64,000 bases of DNA from Auanema rhodensis (taxonomy: Eukaryota; Nematoda; Chromadorea; Rhabditida; Rhabditidae): NCBI GenBank assembly GCA_964057225.1, contig OZ059896.1, positions 19,402,501-19,466,500 on the forward strand, given 5' to 3'. Below the pieces are notes generated by a model. The model searched no databases. It worked only from the letters and a program-made list of their open reading frames with translations, and was not told where the DNA came from. Below, piece by piece: positions 36,301 through 48,900 of the stretch. Made by a program: the position numbers and the translations under genes. The stretch's first letter is position 1; every line of letters begins with the position of its first letter.

Positions 36301-39300
36301 TTGAAAAATGATGCATTAGTGTATGTTGAGTTTCCATGTACACTCAACATTGCTTCCAAAAACATTTTGACAAAAATTTTTTCGAAAAATTTCAAAATAA
36401 TTTAGCAAAAAGTAGATGTTGTTAGATTCCTTTTTTCAAGGCAAAGACGATGGACAATGTTATTCAACGAAAAAATTAATTCTTCAGGGTGAAAATCGAG
36501 GATATAAGTGTGAACTTATATCAGTTGATATCTCGGTGCATTTTTAAGCTAGCGCAAATCTGATAACACAGATCGACGCAGCTTAAAAATCCGCATCGAA
36601 TGCACTATACTACATTGAGAAACGCTTAATACAAAAATTAGTTATGATCGTTTGAAAAATGATGCATTAGTGTATGTTGAGTTTCCATGTACACTCAACA
36701 TTGCTTCCAAAAACATTTTGACAAAAATTTTTTCGAAAAATTTCAAAATAATTTAGCAAAAAGTAGATGTTTTTAGATTCCTTTTTTCAAGGCAAAGACG
36801 ATGGACAATGTTATTCAACGAAAAAATTAATTCTTCAGGGTGAAAATCGAGGATATAAGTGTGAACTTATATCAGTTGATATATCGGTGCATTTTTAAGC
36901 TAGCGCAAATCTGATAACACAGATCGACGCAGCTTAAAAATCCGCATCGAATGCACTATACTACATTGAGAAACGCTTAATACAAAAATTAGTTATGATC
37001 GTTTGAAAAATGATGCATTAGTGTATGTTGAGTTTCCATGTACACTCAACATTGCTTCCAAAAACATTTTGACAAAAATTTTTTCGAAAAATTTCAAAAT
37101 AATTTAGCAAAAAGTAGATGTTTTTAGATTTCTTTTTTCAAGGCAAAGACGATGGACAATGTTATTCAACGAAAAAATTAATTCTTCAGATTGAAAATCG
37201 AGGATATAAGTGTGAACTTATATCAGTTGATATCTCGGTGCATTTTTAAGCTAGCGCAAATCTGATAACACAGATCGACGCAGCTTAAAAATCCGCATCG
37301 AATGCACTATACTACATTGAGAAACGCTTAATACAAAAATTAGTTATGATCGTTTGAAAAATGATGCATTAGTGCATGTTGAGTTTCCATGTACACTCAA
37401 CATTGCTTCCAAAAACATTTTGACAAAAATTTTTTCGAAAAATTTCAAAATAATTTAGCAAAAAGTAGATGTTTTTGGATTCCTTTTTTCAAGGCAAAGA
37501 AGATGGACAATGTTATTCAACGAAAAAATTAATTCTTCAGGGTGAAAATCGAGGATATAAGTGTGAACTTATATCAGTTGATATCTCGGTGCATTTTTAA
37601 GCTAGCGCAAATTTGATAACACAGATCGACGCAGCTCAAAAATCCGCATCGAATGCACTATACTACATTGAGAAACGCTTAATACAAAAATTAGTTATGA
37701 TCGTTTGAAAAATGATGCATTAGTGTATGTTGAGTTTCCATGTACACTCAACATTGCTTCCAAAAACATTTTGACAAAAATTTTTTCGAAAAATTTCAAA
37801 ATAATTTAGCAAAAAGTAGATGTTGTTAGATTCCTTTTTTCAAGGCAAAGACGATGGACAATGTTATTCAACGAAAAAATTAATTCTTCAGGGTGAAAAT
37901 CGAGGATATAAGTGTGAACTTATATCAGTTGATATCTCGGTGCATTTTTAAGCTAGCGCAAATCTGATAACACAGATCGACGCAGCTTAAAAATCCGCAT
38001 CGAATGCACTATACTACATTGAGAAACGCTTAATACAAAAATTAGTTATGATCGTTTGAAAAATGATGCATTAGTGTATGTTGAGTTTCCATGTACACTC
38101 AACATTGCTTCCAAAAACATTTTGACAAAAATTTTTTCGAAAAATTTCAAAATAATTTAGCAAAAAGTAGATGTTTTTAGATTCCTTTTTTCAAGGCAAA
38201 GACGATGGACAAAGTTATTCAACGAAAAAATTAATTCTTCAGGGTGAAAATCGAGGATATAAGTGTGAACTTATATCAGTTGATATATCGGTGCATTTTT
38301 AAGCTAGCGCAAATCTGATAACACAGATCGACGCAGCTTAAAAATCCGCATCGAATGCACTATACTACATTGAGAAACGCTTAATACAAAAATTAGTTAT
38401 GATCGTTTGAAAAATGATGCATTAGTGTATGTTGAGTTTCCATGTACACTCAACATTGCTTCCAAAAACATTTTGACAAAAATTTTTTCGAAAAATTTCT
38501 AAATAATTTAGCAAAAAGTAGATGTTTTTAAAATCTTTTTTTCAAGGCAAAGAGGATGGACAATGTTATTCAACGAAAAAATTAATTCTTCAGGGTGAAA
38601 ATCGAGGATATAAGTGTGAACTTATATCAGTTGATATCTCGGTGCATTTTTAAGCTAGCGCAAATTTGATAACACAGATCGACGCAGCTTAAAAATCCGC
38701 ATCGAATGCACTATACTGCATTGAGAAACGCTTAATACAAAAATTAGTTATGATCGTTTGAAAAATGATGCATTAGTGTATGTTGAGTTTCCATGTACAC
38801 TCAACATTGCTTCCAAAAACATTTTGACAAAAATTTTTTCGAAAAATTTCAAAATAATTTAGCAAAAAGTAGATGTTTTTAGATTCCTTTTTTCAAGGCA
38901 AAGACGATGGACAATGTTATTCAACGAAAAAATTAATTCTTCAGGGTGAAAATCGAGGATATAAGTGTGAACTTATATCAGTTGATATCTCGGTGCATTT
39001 TTAAGCTAGCGCAAATCTGATAACACAGATCGACGCAGCTTAAAAATCCGCATCGAATGCACTATACTACATTGAGAAACGCTTAATACAAAAATTAGTT
39101 ATGATCGTTTGAAAAATGATGCATTAGTGTATGTTGAGTTTCCATGTACACTCAACATTGCTTCCAAAAACATTTTGACAAAAATTTTTTCGAAAAATTT
39201 CAAAATAATTTAGCAAAAAGTAGATGTTTTTAGATTCTTTTTTTCAAGGCAAAGACGATGGACAATGTTATTCAACGAAAAAATTAATTCTTCAGGGTGA

Positions 39301-40014
39301 AAATCGAGGATATAAGTGTGAACTTATATCAGTTGATATATCGGTGCATTTTTAAGCTAGCGCAAATCTGATAACACAGATCGACGCAGCTTAAAAATCC
39401 GCATCGAATGCACTATACTACATTGAGAAACGCTTAATACAAAAATTAGTTATGATCGTTTGAAAAATGATGCATTAGTGTATGTTGAGTTTCCATGTAC
39501 ACTCAACATTGCTTCCAAAAACATTTTGACAAAAATTTTTTCGAAAAATTTCTAAATAATTTAGCAAAAAGTAGATGTTTTTAGATTCTTTTTTTCAAGG
39601 CAAAGACGATGGACAATGTTATTCAACGAAAAAATTAATTCTTCAGGGTGAAAATCGAGGATATAAGTGTGAACTTATATCAGTTGATATCTCGGTGCAT
39701 TTTTAAGCTAGCGCAAATCTGATAACACAGATCGACGCAGCTTAAAAATCCACATCGAATGCACTATACTACATTGAGAAACGCTTAATACAAAAATTAG
39801 TTATGATCGTTTGAAAAATGATGCATTAGTGTATGTTGAGTTTCCATGTACACTCAACATTGCTTCCAAAAACATTTTGACAAAAATTTTTTCGAAAAAT
39901 TTCAAAATAATTTAGCAAAAAGTAGATGTTTTTAGATTCCTTCTTTCAAGGCAAAGACGATGGACAATGTTATTCAACGAAAAAATTAATTCTTCAGGGT
40001 GAAAATCGAGGATA
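32995..40014 (+). repeat. Ten-monomer higher-order repeat (3510 bp spacing), two versions
   Basis: Monomers starting 32995 to 35452 recur 3510 bp later, at 36505 to 38962. The shared order is: near-consensus; p28 A with GATTTCTTT and CAGATTGAAA; GTGCATG with p271 G and p295 A; p56 T + p79 C with GTTGTTA; ACAAAG; TCTAAAT/AAAATC/GAGGATGG; p56 T with ATACTGC; near-consensus. The eighth slot differs slightly (p295 A at 35452, p277 T at 38962). Slots 9 and 10 do not match: p79 C copies at 35803 and 36154, against TCTAAAT/p277 T and CCACATC copies at 39313 and 39664. This is the longest higher-order period I can support. Confidence 0.86.
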
Positions 40015-41067
40015 TAAGTGTGAACTTATATCAGTTGATATATCGGTGCATTTTTAAGCTAGCGCAAATCTGATAACACAGATCGACGCAGCTTAAAAAT
40101 CCGCATCGAATGCACTATACTACATTGAGAAATGCTTAATACAAAAATTAGTTATGATCGTTTGAAAAATGATGCATTAGTGTATGTTGAGTTTCCATGT
40201 ACACTCAACATTGCTTCCAAAAACATTTTGACAAAAATTTTTTCAAAAAATTTCAAAATAATTTAGCAAAAAGTAGATGTTTTTAGATTCCTTTTTTCAA
40301 GGCAAAGACGATGGACAATGTTATTCAACGAAAAAATTAATTCTTCAGGGTGAAAATCGAGGATATAAGTGTGAACTTATATCAGTTGATATCTCGGTGC
40401 ATTTTTAAGCTAGCGCAAATCTGATAACACAGATCGACGCAGCTTAAAAATCCGCATCGAATGCACTATACTACATTGAGAAACGCTTAATACAAAAATT
40501 AGTTATGATCGTTTGAAAAATGATGCATTAGTGTATGTTGAGTTTCCATGTACACTCAACATTGCTTCCAAAAACATTTTGACAAAAATTTTTTCGAAAA
40601 ATTTCAAAATAATTTAGCAAAAAGTAGATGTTCTTAGATTCCTTTTTTCAAGGCAAAGACGATGGACATTGTTATTCAACGAAAAAATTAATTCTTCAGG
40701 GTGAAAATCGAGGATATAAGTGTGAACTTATATCAGTTGATATCTCGGTGCATTTTTAAGCTAGCGCAAATCTGATAACACAGATCGACGCAGCTTAAAA
40801 ATCCGCATCGAATGCACTATACTACATTGAGAAACGCTTAATACAAAAATTAGTTATGATCGTTTGAAAAATGATGCATTAGTGTATGTTGAGTTTCCAT
40901 GTACACTCAACATTGCTTCCAAAAACATTTTGACAAAAATTTTTTCGAAAAATTTCAAAATAATTTAGCAAAAAGTAGATGTTTTTAGATTCCTTTTTTC
41001 AAGGCAAAGACGATGGACAATGTTATTCAACGAAAAAATTAATTCTTCAGGGTGAAAATCGAGGATA
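40015..41067 (+). repeat. Array segment, three monomers introducing new variant classes
   Basis: The copy at 40015 has p119 T and TTTTTTCAAAAAA (p231 G>A), which removes the central CpG of the palindrome. The copy at 40366 is the first in the window with GTTCTTAG (p268 T>C) and GACATTG (p304 A>T); these two changes travel together to the right end. The copy at 40717 appears identical to my consensus. The order p231 A, then p268 C/p304 T, then consensus is the same trimer that becomes dominant at 46684-51246. Confidence 0.85.
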
Positions 41068-44000
41068 TAAGTGTGAACTTATATCAGTTGATATATCGGT
41101 GCATTTTTAAGCTAGCGCAAATCTGATAACACAGATCGACGCAGCTTAAAAATCCGCATCGAATGCACTATACTACATTGAGAAACGCTTAATACAAAAA
41201 TTAGTTATGATCGTTTGAAAAATGATGCATTAGTGTATGTTGAGTTTCCATGTACACTCAACATTGCTTCCAAAAACATTTTGACAAAAATTTTTTCGAA
41301 AAATTTCAAAATAATTTAGCAAAAAGTAGATGTTTTTAGATTCTTTTTTTCAAGGCAATAACGATGGACAATGTTATTCAACGAAAAAATTAATTCTTCA
41401 GGGTGAAAATCGAGGATATAAGTGTGAACTTATATCAGTTGATATCTCGGTGCATTTTTAAGCTAGCGCAAATCTGATAACACAGATCGACGCAGCTTAA
41501 AAATCCACATCGAATGCACTATACTACATTGAGAAACGCTTAATACTAAAATTAGTTATGATCGTTTGAAAAATGATGCATTAGTGTATGTTGAGTTTCC
41601 ATGTACACTCAACATTGCTTCCAAAAACATTTTGACAAAAATTTTTTCGAAAAATTTCAAAATAATTTAGCAAAAAGTAGATGTTTTTAGATTCTTTTTT
41701 TCAAGGCAAAGACGATGGACAATGTTATTCAACGAAAAAATTAATTCTTCAGGGTGAAAATCGAGGATATAAGTGTGAACTTATATCAGTTGATATATCG
41801 GTGCATTTTTAAGCTAGCGCAAATCTGATAACACAGATCGACGCAGCTTAAAAATCCGCATCGAATGCACTATACTACATTGAGAAACGCTTAATACAAA
41901 AATTAGTTATGATCGTTTGAAAAATGATGCATTAGTGTATGTTGAGTTTCCATGTACACTCAACATTGCTTCCAAAAACATTTTGACAAAAATTTTTTCG
42001 AAAAATTTCTAAATAATTTAGCAAAAAGTAGATGTTTTTAGATTCTTTTTTTCAAGGCAATAACGATGGACAATGTTATTCAACGAAAAAATTAATTCTT
42101 CAGGGTGAAAATCGAGGATATAAGTGTGAACTTATATCAGTTGATATCTCGGTGCATTTTTAAGCTAGCGCAAATCTGATAACACAGATCGACGCAGCTT
42201 AAAAATCCACATCGAATGCACTATACTACATTGAGAAACGCTTAATACAAAAATTAGTTATGATCGTTTGAAAAATGATGCATTAGTGTATGTTGAGTTT
42301 CCATGTACACTCAACATTGCTTCCAAAAACATTTTGACAAAAATTTTTTCGAAAAATTTCAAAATAATTTAGCAAAAAGTAGATGTTTTTAGATTCCTTC
42401 TTTCAAGGCAAAGACGATGGACAATGTTATTCAACGAAAAAATTAATTCTTCAGGGTGAAAATCGAGGATATAAGTGTGAACTTATATCAGTTGATATAT
42501 CGGTGCATTTTTAAGCTAGCGCAAATCTGATAACACAGATCGACGCAGCTTAAAAATCCGCATCGAATGCACTATACTACATTGAAAAACGCTTAATACA
42601 AAAATTAGTTATGATCGTTTGAAAAATGATGCATTAGTGTATGTTGAGTTTCCATGTACACTCAACATTGCTTCCAAAAACATTTTGACAAAAATTTTCT
42701 CGAAAAATTTCAAAATAATTTAGCAAAAAGTAGATGTTCTTAGATTCCTTTTTTCAAGGCAAAGACGATGGACATTGTTATTCAACGAAAAAATTAATTC
42801 TTCAGGGTGAAAATCGAGGATATAAGTGTGAACTTATATCAGTTGATATATCGGTGCATTTTTAAGCTAGCGCAAATCTGATAACACAGATCGACGCAGC
42901 TTAAAAATCCGCATCGAATGCACTATACTACATTGAGAAACGCTTAATACAAAAATTAGTTATGATCGTTTGAAAAATGATGCATTAGTGTATGTTGAGT
43001 TTCCATGTACACTAAACATTGCTTCCAAAAACATTTTGACAAAAATTTTTTCGAAAAATTTCTAAATAATTTAGCAAAAAGTAGATGTTTTTAGATTCTT
43101 TTTTTCAAGGCAAAGACGATGGACAATGTTATTCAACGAAAAAATTAATTCTTCAGGGTGAAAATCGAGGATATAAGTGTGAACTTATATCAGTTGATAT
43201 CTCGGTGCATTTTTAAGCTAGCGCAAATCTGATAACACAGATCGACGCAGCTTAAAAATCCGCATCGAATGCACTATACTACATTGAGAAACGCTTAATA
43301 CAAAAATTAGTTATGATCGTTTGAAAAATGATGCATTAGTGTATGTTGAGTTTCCATGTACACTCAACATTGCTTCCAAAAACATTTTGACAAAAATTTT
43401 TTCGAAAAATTTCAAAATAATTTAGCAAAAAGTAGATGTTTTTAGATTCCTTTTTTCAAGGCAAAGACGATGGACAATGTTATTCAACGAAAAAATTAAT
43501 TCTTCAGGGTGAAAATCGAGGATATAAGTGTGAACTTATATCAGTTGATATATCGGTGCATTTTTAAGCTAGCGCAAATCTGATAACACAGATCGACGCA
43601 GCTTAAAAATCCGCATCGAATGCACTATACTACATTGAGAAACGCTTAATACAAAAATTAGTTATGATCGTTTGAAAAATGATGCATTAGTGTATGTTGA
43701 GTTTCCATGTACACTCAACATTGCTTCCAAAAACATTTTGACAAAAATTTTTTCGAAAAATTTCAAAATAATTTAGCAAAAAGTAGATGTTTTTAGATTC
43801 TTTTTTTCAAGGCAATAACGATGGACAATGTTATTCAACGAAAAAATTAATTCTTCAGGGTGAAAATCGAGGATATAAGTGTGAACTTATATCAGTTGAT
43901 ATCTCGGTGCATTTTTAAGCTAGCGCAAATCTGATAACACAGATCGACGCAGCTTAAAAATCCACATCGAATGCACTATACTACATTGAGAAACGCTTAA

Positions 44001-45981
44001 TACAAAAATTAGTTATGATCGTTTGAAAAATGATGCATTAGTGTATGTTGAGTTTCCATGTACACTCAACATTGCTTCCAAAAACATTTTGACAAAAATT
44101 TTTTCGAAAAATTTCAAAATAATTTAGCAAAAAGTAGATGTTTTTAGATTCTTTTTTTCAAGGCAAAGACGATGGACAATGTTATTCAACGAAAAAATTA
44201 ATTCTTCAGGGTGAAAATCGAGGATATAAGTGTGAACTTATATCAGTTGATATATCGGTGCATTTTTAAGCTAGCGCAAATCTGATAACACAGATCGACG
44301 CAGCTTAAAAATCCGCATCGAATGCACTATACTACATTGAGAAACGCTTAATACAAAAATTAGTTATGATCGTTTGAAAAATGATGCATTAGTGTATGTT
44401 GAGTTTCCATGTACACTCAACATTGCTTCCAAAAACATTTTGACAAAAATTTTTTCGAAAAATTTCTAAATAATTTAGCAAAAAGTAGATGTTTTTAGAT
44501 TCTTTTTTTCAAGGCAATAACGATGGACAATGTTATTCAACGAAAAAATTAATTCTTCAGGGTGAAAATCGAGGATATAAGTGTGAACTTATATCAGTTG
44601 ATATCTCGGTGCATTTTTAAGCTAGCGCAAATCTGATAACACAGATCGACGCAGCTTAAAAATCCACATCGAATGCACTATACTACATTGAGAAACGCTT
44701 AATACAAAAATTAGTTATGATCGTTTGAAAAATGATGCATTAGTGTATGTTGAGTTTCCATGTACACTCAACATTGCTTCCAAAAACATTTTGACAAAAA
44801 TTTTTTCGAAAAATTTCAAAATAATTTAGCAAAAAGTAGATGTTTTTAGATTCCTTCTTTCAAGGCAAAGACGATGGACAATGTTATTCAACGAAAAAAT
44901 TAATTCTTCAGGGTGAAAATCGAGGATATAAGTGTGAACTTATATCAGTTGATATATCGGTGCATTTTTAAGCTAGCGCAAATCTGATAACACAGATCGA
45001 CGCAGCTTAAAAATCCGCATCGAATGCACTATACTACATTGAAAAACGCTTAATACAAAAATTAGTTATGATCGTTTGAAAAATGATGCATTAGTGTATG
45101 TTGAGTTTCCATGTACACTCAACATTGCTTCCAAAAACATTTTGACAAAAATTTTCTCGAAAAATTTCAAAATAATTTAGCAAAAAGTAGATGTTCTTAG
45201 ATTCCTTTTTTCAAGGCAAAGACGATGGACATTGTTATTCAACGAAAAAATTAATTCTTCAGGGTGAAAATCGAGGATATAAGTGTGAACTTATATCAGT
45301 TGATATATCGGTGCATTTTTAAGCTAGCGCAAATCTGATAACACAGATCGACGCAGCTTAAAAATCCGCATCGAATGCACTATACTACATTGAGAAACGC
45401 TTAATACAAAAATTAGTTATGATCGTTTGAAAAATGATGCATTAGTGTATGTTGAGTTTCCATGTACACTAAACATTGCTTCCAAAAACATTTTGACAAA
45501 AATTTTTTCGAAAAATTTCTAAATAATTTAGCAAAAAGTAGATGTTTTTAGATTCTTTTTTTCAAGGCAAAGACGATGGACAATGTTATTCAACGAAAAA
45601 ATTAATTCTTCAGGGTGAAAATCGAGGATATAAGTGTGAACTTATATCAGTTGATATCTCGGTGCATTTTTAAGCTAGCGCAAATCTGATAACACAGATC
45701 GACGCAGCTTAAAAATCCGCATCGAATGCACTATACTACATTGAGAAACGCTTAATACAAAAATTAGTTATGATCGTTTGAAAAATGATGCATTAGTGTA
45801 TGTTGAGTTTCCATGTACACTCAACATTGCTTCCAAAAACATTTTGACAAAAATTTTTTCGAAAAATTTCAAAATAATTTAGCAAAAAGTAGATGTTTTT
45901 AGATTCTTTTTTTCAAGGCAAAGACGATGGACAATGTTATTCAACGAAAAAATTAATTCTTCAGGGTGAAAATCGAGGATA
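41068..45981 (+). repeat. Heptamer higher-order repeat, two near-identical tandem copies (2457 bp each)
   Basis: The seven types at 41068-43524 repeat at 43525-45981: p28 A + p277 T + CAATAACG (p292 A>T, p293 G>A); CCACATC + p277 T; p28 A + TCTAAAT + p277 T + CAATAACG; CCACATC + CCTTCTTTC; p28 A + TTGAAAAAC (p115 G>A) + TTTTCTCG + p268 C + p304 T; p28 A + ACTAAAC (p192 C>A) + TCTAAAT + p277 T; near-consensus. I see two differences in 2457 bp: ATACTAAAATT in slot 2 of the first copy and p277 T in slot 7 of the second. This is one of the cleanest higher-order duplications in the window and must be recent. Confidence 0.93.
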
Positions 45982-48900
45982 TAAGTGTGAACTTATATCA
46001 GTTGATATATCGGTGCATTTTTAAGCTAGCGCAAATCTGATAACACAGATCGACGCAGCTTAAAAATCCGCATCGAATGCACTATACTACATTGAGAAAC
46101 GCTTAATACAAAAATTAGTTATGATCGTTTGAAAAATGATGCATTAGTGTATGTTGAGTTTCCATGTACACTCAACATTGCTTCCAAAAACATTTTGACA
46201 AAAATTTTTTCGAAAAATTTCTAAATAATTTAGCAAAAAGTAGATGTTTTTAGATTCTTTTTTTCAAGGCAAAGACGATGGACAATGTTATTCAACGAAA
46301 AAATTAATTCTTCAGGGTGAAAATCGAGGATATAAGTGTGAACTTATATCAGTTGATATCTCGGTGCATTTTTAAGCTAGCGCAAATCTGATAACACAGA
46401 TCGACGCAGCTTAAAAATCCACATCGAATGCACTATACTACATTGAGAAACGCTTAATACAAAAATTAGTTATGATCGTTTGAAAAATGATGCATTAGTG
46501 TATGTTGAGTTTCCATGTACACTCAACATTGCTTCCAAAAACATTTTGACAAAAATTTTTTCGAAAAATTTCAAAATAATTTAGCAAAAAGTAGATGTTT
46601 TTAGATTCCTTCTTTCAAGGCAAAGACGATGGACAATGTTATTCAACGAAAAAATTAATTCTTCAGGGTGAAAATCGAGGATATAAGTGTGAACTTATAT
46701 CAGTTGATATATCGGTGCATTTTTAAGCTAGCGCAAATCTGATAACACAGATCGACGCAGCTTAAAAATCCGCATCGAATGCACTATACTACATTGAGAA
46801 ACGCTTAATACAAAAATTAGTTATGATCGTTTGAAAAATGATGCATTAGTGTATGTTGAGTTTCCATGTACACTCAACATTGCTTCCAAAAACATTTTGA
46901 CAAAAATTTTTTCAAAAAATTTCAAAATAATTTAGCAAAAAGTAGATGTTTTTAGATTCCTTTTTTCAAGGCAAAGACGATGGACAATGTTATTCAACGA
47001 AAAAATTAATTCTTCAGGGTGAAAATCGAGGATATAAGTGTGAACTTATATCAGTTGATATCTCGGTGCATTTCTAAGCTAGCGCAAATCTGATAACACA
47101 GATCGACGCAGCTTAAAAATCCGCATCGAATGCACTATACTACATTGAGAAACGCTTAATACAAAAATTAGTTATGATCGTTTGAAAAATGATGCATTAG
47201 TGTATGTTGAGTTTCCATGTACACTCAACATTGCTTCCAAAAACATTTTGACAAAAATTTTTTCGAAAAATTTCAAAATAATTTAGCAAAAAGTAGATGT
47301 TCTTAGATTCCTTTTTTCAAGGCAAAGACGATGGACATTGTTATTCAACGAAAAAATTAATTCTTCAGGGTGAAAATCGAGGATATAAGTGTGAACTTAT
47401 ATCAGTTGATATCTCGGTGCATTTTTAAGCTAGCGCAAATCTGATAACACAGATCGACGCAGCTTAAAAATCCGCATCGAATGCACTATACTACATTGAG
47501 AAACGCTTAATACAAAAATTAGTTATGATCGTTTGAAAAATGATGCATTAGTGTATGTTGAGTTTCCATGTACACTCAACATTGCTTCCAAAAACATTTT
47601 GACAAAAATTTTTTCGAAAAATTTCAAAATAATTTAGCAAAAAGTAGATGTTTTTAGATTCCTTTTTTCAAGGCAAAGACGATGGACAATGTTATTCAAC
47701 GAAAAAATTAATTCTTCAGGGTGAAAATCGAGGATATAAGTGTGAACTTATATCAGTTGATATATCGGTGCATTTTTAAGCTAGCGCAAATCTGATAACA
47801 CAGATCGACGCAGCTTAAAAATCCGCATCGAATGCACTATACTACATTGAGAAACGCTTAATACAAAAATTAGTTATGATCGTTTGAAAAATGATGCATT
47901 AGTGTATGTTGAGTTTCCATGTACACTCAACATTGCTTCCAAAAACATTTTGACAAAAATTTTTTCAAAAAATTTCAAAATAATTTAGCAAAAAGTAGAT
48001 GTTTTTAGATTCCTTTTTTCAAGGCAAAGACGATGGACAATGTTATTCAACGAAAAAATTAATTCTTCAGGGTGAAAATCGAGGATATAAGTGTGAACTT
48101 ATATCAGTTGATATCTCGGTGCATTTCTAAGCTAGCGCAAATCTGATAACACAGATCGACGCAGCTTAAAAATCCGCATCGAATGCACTATACTACATTG
48201 AGAAACGCTTAATACAAAAATTAGTTATGATCGTTTGAAAAATGATGCATTAGTGTATGTTGAGTTTCCATGTACACTCAACATTGCTTCCAAAAACATT
48301 TTGACAAAAATTTTTTCGAAAAATTTCAAAATAATTTAGCAAAAAGTAGATGTTCTTAGATTCCTTTTTTCAAGGCAAAGACGATGGACATTGTTATTCA
48401 ACGAAAAAATTAATTCTTCAGGGTGAAAATCGAGGATATAAGTGTGAACTTATATCAGTTGATATCTCGGTGCATTTTTAAGCTAGCGCAAATCTGATAA
48501 CACAGATCGACGCAGCTTAAAAATCCGCATCGAATGCACTATACTACATTGAGAAACGCTTAATACAAAAATTAGTTATGATCGTTTGAAAAATGATGCA
48601 TTAGTGTATGTTGAGTTTCCATGTACACTCAACATTGCTTCCAAAAACATTTTGACAAAAATTTTTTCGAAAAATTTCAAAATAATTTAGCAAAAAGTAG
48701 ATGTTTTTAGATTCCTTTTTTCAAGGCAAAGACGATGGACAATGTTATTCAACGAAAAAATTAATTCTTCAGGGTGAAAATCGAGGATATAAGTGTGAAC
48801 TTATATCAGTTGATATCTCGGTGCATTTTTAAGCTAGCGCAAATCTGATAACACAGATCGACGCAGCTTAAAAATCCGCATCGAATGCACTATACTACAT

